5,452 nt of DNA from Lysobacterales bacterium (GTDB lineage Bacteria > Pseudomonadota > Gammaproteobacteria > Xanthomonadales > Marinicellaceae): positions 1 to 5,452 of the forward strand of contig JALSIL010000055.1 of NCBI GenBank assembly GCA_026990095.1. The letters run 5' to 3'. This document shows, piece by piece, positions 1 through 5,452 of this stretch (within the stretch, counting starts at the first letter, position 1; each line of letters starts with the position of its first letter). The position numbers and the translations under genes were made by a program. The notes beneath the pieces were generated by a model. The model was given only the letters and a program-made list of their open reading frames with translations. It searched no databases and was not told where the DNA came from.

Positions 1-243
1 TTGAATTCGACCATTCAAATCTAGACCTCCTACAGAAGGATTCAAATTTGCTTTACCAACTAAATCATTATCTCTTTCTTGTGCTCTTAATCCAATACCA
101 TAAGATACGGTGGTATCCCAACTGCCAGAAAAATCACCTTTGCTAAAGTTAATTGCCTGAGCCAATGATACAAGACCAAGAGAAGTGGTTACTAAAGCAA
201 TTTTCAATGCTTTATTTAATTTATTTTGTTTGCTGTTTTTCAT
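1..243 (-). CDS. DUF1302 family outer-membrane protein, N-terminal part (cut by window edge)
   Basis: The 81 codons visible on the minus strand start at the ATG at 243-241 and run off the left edge without a stop. Residues 1-30 form a clear Sec signal peptide: a Lys/Asn-rich start, a hydrophobic core (about 15-27, IALVTTSLGLVSL) and an A-Q-A cleavage site before Ile31. The mature start (INFSKGDFSGSWDTTVSYG, then G-L-R-A-Q-E-R-D-N-D-L-V-G, about 51-63) resembles the N-terminus of DUF1302 proteins, which typically read 'G-x-F-D-(S/T)-(S/T)-L-S-x-G-x-x-x-R-x-R-D-x-D-L-(I/V)-G'. Family members are large Gram-negative proteins thought to be outer-membrane beta-barrels. Their function is not established, though they often sit near DUF1329 and RND-type genes. 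The gene lies 14 bp behind the lipase stop with its own ribosome binding site, so the two are probably one transcript. Family assignment rests only on the N-terminus, and most of the protein is missing. Confidence 0.75.
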   Translation of the reverse strand, partial: MKNSKQNKLNKALKIALVTTSLGLVSLAQAINFSKGDFSGSWDTTVSYGIGLRAQERDNDLVGKANLNPSVGGLDLNGRIQ

Positions 244-250
244 TTTTCAT

Positions 251-256
251 CTCCTC
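251..256 (-). promoter_or_regulatory. Ribosome binding site of the DUF1302 gene
   Basis: GAGGAG on the minus strand ends 7 nt before the ATG at 243-241. This spacing decides the start. Another ATG at 250-248 directly abuts the site and is in a different frame, so it is not usable. The site lies in the 14-bp gap after the lipase stop codon (260-258), which fits translation from a shared transcript. Confidence 0.75.
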
Positions 257-257
257 T

Positions 258-2366
258 TTATTGATCTTGAATGACTGAGGTATCTGTTACAACAACTGTC
301 GTACCCCGTGTAGCAATCATACTTGCCATTTGCGTTTGCATTTCTACTGTTGCTGCTAATGAACCTACTGGACTAAGTAAACTGCTGTGATTACCTGCGG
401 TAAATCTTACAACACCATCAACACCCTGCTCACTTGCAGTGGTGCTAGTAATTGCTGGCAATCCCATTGCTGCTATTAGAGGCTCAGAACCAGACAACGG
501 TGCACCAGCAACGGAGTTAGGAACAACTTGATCGCCTAAGACTTCGTGGAACAAGATGTTGTTATTCGCCGAACTTAAAGCAGCAAAATTCAAAGGATCT
601 GCTGCATCAATAACTGTTTGGGTTATAACCATGAATTGATCGTACTTTGGCGTACCTGCTTCAACACCCACAGCTGCCAATCCTGCTCTAATTCGAGGAC
701 CAAATGCAGCTGAACCATCAAGTAAACGCGCTATACCACCACCGCCAACCGACAGAACGGCTGTATTGACATTATCATCGAGTGCGATAAATGTGGCACC
801 ATGGATAGAACCAAGGGATTGAGAGACGAACGCAATATTCGAACCATCAAAGTCCGGAGAACCATCACCATCTAAGTCCATAGTTGGTATGGTAGCTGTT
901 AACGTCATTAAATCAGCAATTCCTTGCCTGACATTGTCTCGTGAGACTAATAGATTGCCTAAATTAATAAAATGAGCCCCTGAAGAATCAACAATTCCAT
1001 CAGACCCTGGTGCTCCTGTTTCATTATCCACATAATCCACTTCAAAAGTGCGTTCATTTGCTATTGGACCAAAAGGCGTATTTTCAATATTAAATTGGTG
1101 GTTTGGATCTGTTATACCGTGTAATACCAAATCTTGAGCTATTACAGCGTAGCCTATTGAAGCTAAGGTATCTGCTACTGCTAGCATGTGAGTTCTATTA
1201 CCCGTAATACCATGTTGAAAAATAACAATTGGCCATCCAGATGCTGGCTTTGTGTGCCCACTATTTATATTAGGCAAAGTTAATAATACTGGGTAGGTTT
1301 GTACCCCTGTTGCTACTGGAAACGGGTTGGCAAATGTAAGATTTGTTGAAGTCGGATCTAATCCCAAAGCATCAAACGGAGCCATATAAGCACCAGGTGC
1401 TGCTTTCCAAAAGCTATTTAGTGGAGCTGTTGGATTCTCTGCACTTGGAGCACCCAAATAGTAAGGAGAACTTTGAACGCCTATCCAAATATCCGCAATG
1501 CCTGCACCATTGATAACACTGGTATTAAGGCCAGTTGGTACAAGAGTACTGGCTCCTGGCTGTGTAGTTGCTTTAACCGCTTGTAGGACAGGTGTAATCG
1601 ACTGAGTTGTCATCACAAAAGATAAAACAATGTTTGCTGGATCAATTCCTTGAGAAGCGGCAGCGGCTTCTTGAGAATTAGTTAATTGCCTTAGTGGCTC
1701 TAATTTTCCAGCTGTTTCATTAGTAATTAATGGGTCAGTACTGTTTCCGTTAGCATCCACTAATGGCGATGTTCTTTTGGTTAAAAAATAGGTTTGGTCT
1801 GGAGTTGCTGCATTTCCTGCATCATCTGTTATTCCATTGGTTAAAACCGCCATGTAGCTAGTAATTTGCTTTAAAGCTTTAAGCGGAACAATTCCCACTC
1901 CTGCTCCGTTTGCCACAGCAACAAAATCCACTCCCGCTTGTAACTCGGCAACAACTTCTGTTACGCCACCACCAGGTCCTGTTAGTTTTACTTCAAAAAC
2001 CCTTACACTTTGTCCAGGTACAACCGAAGATGCTGCAACATTGGCTGAGAACGGTGCACCCCAAGGAGCAATGGTAGAAAAACCATCTAAGGCACTTAAT
2101 GCTACAGCTGGATCACTAAAGTCTGTCGGATCCTCTGCTGGAGGATTTAAAGTTAAATCTGTTGTTCCACTTAATATAAGGTTAGTTGGAAACGGCAAGA
2201 TACCATCAGCTGGTGCAAAGCGAGCCGTAATAACAGCTGTGACTGGATCACCACCTGGGTTTGTAGCTGGACCTGTTTCAACAGCTCGTGGTGCATTAGA
2301 AGAACTACTGCACGCTTGTAATAAAGCAATGGATAGTAGAGTTAAGATTAAATATTTTAGACGCAT
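258..2366 (-). CDS. Surface lipoprotein lipase/phospholipase of the VolA/Pla-1 type
   Basis: This is a complete 702-residue predicted lipase or lysophospholipase, likely anchored in the outer membrane. Residues 1-19 are a lipoprotein signal with lipobox L16-Q17-A18-C19. Ser at +2 and a Ser run after Cys19 argue against inner-membrane retention. Residues about 43-260 match the Lipase_bact_N domain ('ARFAPADGILPFPTNL' at 48-63, 'ALSALDGFSTIAP' at 89-101). The C-terminal half is an alpha/beta hydrolase: oxyanion-hole segment 'VIFQHGITGNR' at 381-391, nucleophile elbow S515-Q-S517-L-G519 (Ser517 nucleophile), probable acid D612 in 'GDQVVPNS', and probable base H660 in 'AGNHSSLLSP'. An acidic segment (D497, D499, D501, D505, D507) lies just before the elbow. 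The first Gly of the usual G-x-S-x-G is Ser here. It is somewhat shorter than the Vibrio VolA relatives as I recall them. Start at 2366 is supported by an AGGGGA site 7 nt upstream and the signal peptide. The substrate (phospholipid, lysophospholipid or other ester) cannot be read from the sequence. The DUF1302 gene follows 14 bp downstream. Confidence 0.88.
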   Translation of the reverse strand: MRLKYLILTLLSIALLQACSSSSNAPRAVETGPATNPGGDPVTAVITARFAPADGILPFPTNLILSGTTDLTLNPPAEDPTDFSDPAVALSALDGFSTIAPWGAPFSANVAASSVVPGQSVRVFEVKLTGPGGGVTEVVAELQAGVDFVAVANGAGVGIVPLKALKQITSYMAVLTNGITDDAGNAATPDQTYFLTKRTSPLVDANGNSTDPLITNETAGKLEPLRQLTNSQEAAAASQGIDPANIVLSFVMTTQSITPVLQAVKATTQPGASTLVPTGLNTSVINGAGIADIWIGVQSSPYYLGAPSAENPTAPLNSFWKAAPGAYMAPFDALGLDPTSTNLTFANPFPVATGVQTYPVLLTLPNINSGHTKPASGWPIVIFQHGITGNRTHMLAVADTLASIGYAVIAQDLVLHGITDPNHQFNIENTPFGPIANERTFEVDYVDNETGAPGSDGIVDSSGAHFINLGNLLVSRDNVRQGIADLMTLTATIPTMDLDGDGSPDFDGSNIAFVSQSLGSIHGATFIALDDNVNTAVLSVGGGGIARLLDGSAAFGPRIRAGLAAVGVEAGTPKYDQFMVITQTVIDAADPLNFAALSSANNNILFHEVLGDQVVPNSVAGAPLSGSEPLIAAMGLPAITSTTASEQGVDGVVRFTAGNHSSLLSPVGSLAATVEMQTQMASMIATRGTTVVVTDTSVIQDQ

Positions 2367-2373
2367 TTATTGG

Positions 2374-2379
2374 TCCCCT
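2374..2379 (-). promoter_or_regulatory. Ribosome binding site of the lipase gene
   Basis: AGGGGA on the minus strand ends 7 nt before the lipase ATG (2366-2364). It fixes this Met as the start, in agreement with the lipoprotein signal that begins there. Confidence 0.65.
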
Positions 2380-2395
2380 GAATTAAATTACTACT

Positions 2396-2425
2396 ATGAT
2401 AATTTTTTTATAGGTACAATTACAA
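2396..2425 (-). promoter_or_regulatory. Possible sigma-70 promoter for the lipase-DUF1302 unit
   Basis: On the minus strand a -35-like TTGTAA (2425-2420, four of six consensus bases) is followed after 18 bp by TATCAT (2401-2396, five of six). It is 29 bp from the lipase start, leaving a short leader that contains the ribosome binding site. The region is very AT-rich, so chance matches are likely. No comparably good promoter was seen for the opposite strand. Confidence 0.35.
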
Positions 2426-2450
2426 GTATTAATGTTAAAATTCTGTTATT

Positions 2451-2456
2451 TAAGGT
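2451..2456 (+). promoter_or_regulatory. Weak ribosome binding site of the symporter gene
   Basis: TAAGGT, with an AAGG core, ends 9 nt before the ATG at 2466 and 15 nt before the alternative in-frame ATG at 2472. It therefore favours the upstream start. The match to the anti-Shine-Dalgarno sequence is short. Confidence 0.4.
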
Positions 2457-2465
2457 CTTGCTAAT

Positions 2466-3839
2466 ATGCACATGAGAATCAATTTCAATACCATCTTGTA
2501 TTTTCTATTTTTTATTGCTACGGCAATATTAATTTATTCATCAAATTTAACAAGGGCAGAATCCCATACATTGATGATTACCGCGATTACTGCAACCTTA
2601 TGGATTACGGAAAAACTACCCATTCCCATTACCTCATTAATACCAATAGCCACCTTTCCATTACTTGGCATTTTAAATTCAAAAACGGTAGCACAAGCCT
2701 ATGGAAGTCCCTTAATATTACTTTTATTGGGTGGATTTATGCTTTCAACGGCTATGACACATACCAATACGCACCGTTTAATTGCCAACAAAATAATTAA
2801 GCACATAGGAACAAATTCCCAATCAAAAATTCTACTAAGCTTTATGCTTACCGCTTCTCTTTTAAGTATGTGGATTTCAAATACGGCAACCACACTCATG
2901 CTTTTACCAATTGCACTGGCTATATTAGAAAACAATGCATCAAAGAAATTTGCCATTATATTATTGCTCGGGATTGCCTACGCTGCCAGTATTGGTGGTA
3001 TTGCTACGCCTATAGGTACACCTCCAAATTTAATTTTGATTCAAGTATTAGAAGATGCAAAACTTAAAGAAATCGGGTTTCTTTCTTGGATGAAACAAGT
3101 ATTACCTATTCTATTTATACTATTTCCTTTGGTCTATTTTTATTTAAGCAGGAAATTAAACGACAAACCCATCAATTATGACCTTAAAGAAATGAGCATT
3201 AGCAATGCTCAAACTAAAGTTCTTGCTGTATTTTCTCTCACGGCTTTACTTTGGATTACGCGAGTAGAACCCTTTGGAGGCTGGAAGGCTTTATTAAACT
3301 TACCTTATGCCAATGATGCATCTGTGGCATTATTAAGTGTCGTTTTATTGTTTGTTATTAAAGACAATAAAAGTAAACCTCTAATCACTTGGAACGCTTT
3401 AAATAAAATTCCATGGGGAATATTATTATTGTTTGCTGGTGGCATTACCATAGCAACAGCATTTAAACAAACGGGTTTAAGTGCATCAATTGCCAACAAC
3501 CTTATATTCTTGAATGACTTCCCTACTTGGGTAATTATTGGCTTCATTTGCTTTTTCGTGACATTCTTGACAGAAATAACGAGTAACACCGCAACTACTG
3601 CCGTATTAATGCCGATTTTATTGTCAACTGCCGTTGCCCTTGATATTGATCCAATGGTGTTAATGTTACCTGCAGCCATAAGTTCTAGTTTTGCCTTTAT
3701 GATGCCTGTCGCGACTGCTCCTAACGCCATTATTTTTAGCAGCGGACGTGTACCAATAAAACAAATGATGCGAATAGGTTTGATTTTAAATATAAGTGGT
3801 GCACTAATATTAACTGCGTATTTTTCTTTATTTAATTGA
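2466..3839 (+). CDS. DASS/SLC13 family sodium-coupled anion (carboxylate) symporter
   Basis: This is a complete 457-residue inner-membrane transporter, close in length to VcINDY. It is hydrophobic throughout, with about 11 membrane segments or re-entrant hairpins (for example 9-26, 53-70, 80-98, 121-150, 161-190, 209-228, 283-298, 316-333, 353-369, 432-454). It carries the two S-N-T motifs that define the family's paired sodium and carboxylate sites: S138-N-T140 and S373-N-T375, both followed by A-T-T. It also has 'GTPPN' at 184-188 and the C-terminal signature 'SSFAFMMPVATAPNAI' at 407-422. Known family members import di- or tricarboxylates or sulfate with sodium. The motifs favour carboxylates but do not fix the substrate. 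The ATG at 2466 is preferred over the in-frame ATG at 2472 because the weak TAAGGT (2451-2456) lies 9 nt before the first. It diverges from the lipase gene and lies 48 bp upstream of amgK on the same strand, with no GC-rich hairpin terminator between them, so co-transcription is plausible. Confidence 0.9.
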   Translation: MHMRINFNTILYFLFFIATAILIYSSNLTRAESHTLMITAITATLWITEKLPIPITSLIPIATFPLLGILNSKTVAQAYGSPLILLLLGGFMLSTAMTHTNTHRLIANKIIKHIGTNSQSKILLSFMLTASLLSMWISNTATTLMLLPIALAILENNASKKFAIILLLGIAYAASIGGIATPIGTPPNLILIQVLEDAKLKEIGFLSWMKQVLPILFILFPLVYFYLSRKLNDKPINYDLKEMSISNAQTKVLAVFSLTALLWITRVEPFGGWKALLNLPYANDASVALLSVVLLFVIKDNKSKPLITWNALNKIPWGILLLFAGGITIATAFKQTGLSASIANNLIFLNDFPTWVIIGFICFFVTFLTEITSNTATTAVLMPILLSTAVALDIDPMVLMLPAAISSSFAFMMPVATAPNAIIFSSGRVPIKQMMRIGLILNISGALILTAYFSLFN

Positions 3840-3887
3840 AAAAAAAATACCAATAAGTAAAATCATCTATTTTAAATAACATTTCAG

Positions 3888-4877
3888 ATGGATAGGCAAA
3901 ACAAATTAATGTCTTGGGCTCAAGAAGCTCTACACGATACGGACTGTTACCTTAAACCAGCATCGAGTGATGCCAGCTTTAGAAGTTATTGGCGAGTTTT
4001 TTCAAAAGGAAAAACATTCATAATTATGGATGCACCACCCGAATATGAAGACTGCTCTGCCTTTATTAAGGTATCAAGAAAACTCAATGATGCAAACTTA
4101 CTTGTACCTGTAATTATTAAACAAGATTTAACACAAGGGTTTTTGTTGTTATCTGACTTAGGCACTGTTCAATATTTATCTGTTTTAAATGAACAGAATT
4201 TTGAAACTCTTTACAAAGACGCTTTTGATGCATTGCATAAAATGCAAGAAAAAACTAATACCACCGAAATTCCTGTTTATAGCACAGAACTCCTATTAGC
4301 AGAATTAGAATTGTTTGAACAATGGTTTGTTAATGCACATTTGGATGTAAACTTATCTGAAAAACAACATGCCATACTAGAAACCTGCAACAATTTATTG
4401 ATTGGCAATGCATTAGAACAACCGCAAGTTTTTGTGCACCGTGATTACCACAGTCGCAACCTGATGAAAGTTAAAAATAACAACCCAGGAATCTTAGATT
4501 TTCAAGATGCAGTTATTGGTGCAGTGACTTATGATTTAGTATCCCTACTAAAAGATTGTTACATTCAATGGGATGAACAGTCAGTTAATCGCATGGTTGA
4601 TGATTTTCGTCAACAATACAACAAAAACAATTCAACAAACTACTCTAACCAACAATGGCAAAAATGGTTTGATTTAATGGGTCTGCAACGGCACCTAAAA
4701 GTTGCGGGAATATTCTGCCGCTTGAACTACCGTGACAACAAACCAAACTATTTAAAAGACTTAAACCTAACACTATGCTATATAAAATCAACCTGTAAAA
4801 AATACCCTGCGTTTATTCCGTTATTAGAGTTAATTAATGAAATTTCTCCTAGCATGGATTCATTATGCAAGCACTAA
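3888..4877 (+). CDS. amgK: N-acetylmuramate/N-acetylglucosamine anomeric kinase AmgK
   Basis: This is a complete 329-residue cytosolic sugar kinase of the aminoglycoside phosphotransferase (APH) fold. In the family, AmgK uses ATP to phosphorylate MurNAc or GlcNAc at the anomeric carbon, the first step of MurNAc recycling to UDP-MurNAc. Visible marks in order: 'ASSDASFRSYWRV' (25-37), the AmgK N-terminal nucleotide-loop motif; 'MDAPPEYED' (47-55); hinge 'LLLSDLG' (86-92); catalytic loop 'VHRDYHSRNLM' (183-193) with base D186 and metal ligand N191; and the DFG-like 'GILDFQDAVIGAVTYDLVSLL' region (201-221) with D204 as metal-binding Asp. The next gene is murU, overlapping by 13 bp, which strongly supports AmgK over a generic phosphotransferase. 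The ATG at 3888 is the first after an in-frame TAA (3873-3875). No clear Shine-Dalgarno precedes it, nor the alternative ATG at 3909 (Met8), so the exact start is uncertain. The 48-bp gap from the symporter is A/T-rich and holds only a short all-A/T inverted repeat. Confidence 0.92.
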   Translation: MDRQNKLMSWAQEALHDTDCYLKPASSDASFRSYWRVFSKGKTFIIMDAPPEYEDCSAFIKVSRKLNDANLLVPVIIKQDLTQGFLLLSDLGTVQYLSVLNEQNFETLYKDAFDALHKMQEKTNTTEIPVYSTELLLAELELFEQWFVNAHLDVNLSEKQHAILETCNNLLIGNALEQPQVFVHRDYHSRNLMKVKNNNPGILDFQDAVIGAVTYDLVSLLKDCYIQWDEQSVNRMVDDFRQQYNKNNSTNYSNQQWQKWFDLMGLQRHLKVAGIFCRLNYRDNKPNYLKDLNLTLCYIKSTCKKYPAFIPLLELINEISPSMDSLCKH

Positions 4878-5452
4878 TTTTAGCCGCTGGTAAGGGCGAG
4901 CGAATGCGTCCTTTAACTCTAGTCAAACCCAAACCATTACTGGAGGTCTGTGGAACAACACTAATTGAGTACCATATCCTTAACCTAAAAAAAGCAGGAT
5001 TTACTGATATTGTCATCAATGTCAGTTGGTTAGCCCAACAAATTATAAATAAATTAGGCAGTGGTAACCAGTACGGAGTAAAGATTCGTTATTCATTTGA
5101 AGGAGACGAACCTTTAGAAACGGGTGGAGGAATGTATAATGCCTTAAGCCTATTAGAAAATGAACCATTTTTAGTTGTCAATGGCGATATTAAAACAGAT
5201 ATTGATTTTACTTGCATAAAAGCCTTACCAAATATGTTAGCTCACTTAGTCATGGTAAGCAATCCAAACCATAACCCAAATGGCGACTTCTTCCTAAATG
5301 AAAAACAACTCATCTCATTTATAGATTCCTCGAAAAAACAAACTTACAGCGGTATTGGCATCTATAACCCAAAGCTTTTTGAACACTCTCAACCTGGAAC
5401 ATTCTCAGTCGTGCCTTTATTGAAAGATGCCATGAGTCAAAAAATGGTTAGT
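4865..5452 (+). CDS. murU: N-acetylmuramate alpha-1-phosphate uridylyltransferase MurU, N-terminal part (cut by window edge)
   Basis: The frame is open for 196 codons to the right edge. The family is about 220-230 residues, so roughly 30 C-terminal residues are missing. MurU is a cytosolic nucleotidyltransferase that makes UDP-MurNAc from MurNAc-alpha-1-phosphate and UTP, directly after AmgK. The sequence shows the nucleotidyltransferase signature 'LAAGKGERMRPLT' (6-18) with the following K-P-K-P (21-24), 'EPLETGGG' (82-89), the metal-binding 'VNGD' (105-108, Asp108) and 'YSGIGIYNPKLF' (161-172). The sugar-contact stretches resemble those of Pseudomonas MurU rather than the larger RmlA or GlmU. 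The ATG at 4865 lies inside the end of amgK (stop 4875-4877), a 13-bp overlap in a different frame. A short GGA at 4856-4858, 6 nt upstream, may serve as ribosome binding site. The overlap suggests translational coupling. Confidence 0.93.
   Translation, partial: MQALILAAGKGERMRPLTLVKPKPLLEVCGTTLIEYHILNLKKAGFTDIVINVSWLAQQIINKLGSGNQYGVKIRYSFEGDEPLETGGGMYNALSLLENEPFLVVNGDIKTDIDFTCIKALPNMLAHLVMVSNPNHNPNGDFFLNEKQLISFIDSSKKQTYSGIGIYNPKLFEHSQPGTFSVVPLLKDAMSQKMVS

Noticed and set aside
2041..2475. Open frame of 144 codons on the plus strand antisense to the lipase N-terminus, crossing the divergent region.
   Set aside because: It lies opposite a clear lipoprotein signal and lipase domain, has no recognisable motif, and runs into the symporter start.
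2600..3067. Three short open frames (plus strand 2600-2800 and 2870-3067, minus strand 2699-2956) inside the symporter gene.
   Set aside because: All are shadows of the symporter reading frame, with no motif and no supporting ribosome binding site.
3780..3810. Possible internal promoter for amgK (TTGATT and TAATAT, 19-bp spacing) in the end of the symporter gene.
   Set aside because: The -10 match is only four of six and the spacing is poor. It is not distinguishable from background in AT-rich coding sequence.
3839..3847. Run of nine A residues straight after the symporter stop, considered as a terminator T-tract for the minus strand or a slippage site.
   Set aside because: No hairpin adjoins it on either strand and no gene on the minus strand ends there. 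It is just after a stop codon, so slippage would not extend a product.
3305..3853. Open frame of 182 codons on the minus strand within the symporter gene.
   Set aside because: It is antisense to the conserved second S-N-T motif and the C-terminal signature of the symporter. Its hydrophobic look is expected from the complement of a membrane protein gene.
3858..3874. Inverted repeat TAAAAT-CATCT-ATTTTA between the symporter and amgK, considered as a terminator or operator.
   Set aside because: The six-base arms are only A/T, the stem would be very weak, no proper T-tract follows, and such repeats are expected by chance in this AT-rich gap.

Overview
The window looks like a chromosomal stretch from an AT-rich gammaproteobacterium, probably aquatic or marine. 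The evidence is a VolA/Pla-1-type surface lipoprotein lipase, a DUF1302 outer-membrane protein and an amgK-murU cell-wall recycling pair, all typical of Gram-negative Proteobacteria. I cannot name the genus. Coding density is high, no intergenic gap exceeds 100 bases, and I see no RNA gene, mobile element, CRISPR array or long repeat.

Layout: two transcription units diverge from a 99-bp intergenic region (2367-2465). Leftward on the minus strand are a 702-residue secreted lipoprotein lipase (2366-258) and, 14 bp behind it, the first 81 codons of a DUF1302 family outer-membrane protein (243-1, running off the left edge). Rightward on the plus strand are a DASS/SLC13 family anion symporter (2466-3839), then, after 48 bp, amgK (3888-4877), then murU (from 4865, overlapping amgK by 13 bp and cut by the right edge after 196 codons).

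How the genes may work together: the left unit looks like a surface lipid-processing module, with a lipase anchored in the outer membrane next to a predicted outer-membrane protein. The right unit holds two consecutive enzymes of the anabolic MurNAc recycling pathway. AmgK phosphorylates MurNAc (or GlcNAc) at the anomeric position, and MurU converts MurNAc-alpha-1-phosphate to UDP-MurNAc, bypassing the fosfomycin-sensitive MurA step. A DASS carboxylate symporter lies upstream in the same direction. Whether it is functionally linked or merely co-transcribed cannot be told from the sequence.

The window holds mostly recognisable families. The points worth a second look are the lipase/DUF1302 pairing, the non-canonical S-Q-S-L-G nucleophile elbow of the lipase, and the symporter placed ahead of amgK-murU. 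I found no convincing sign of a wholly new system.
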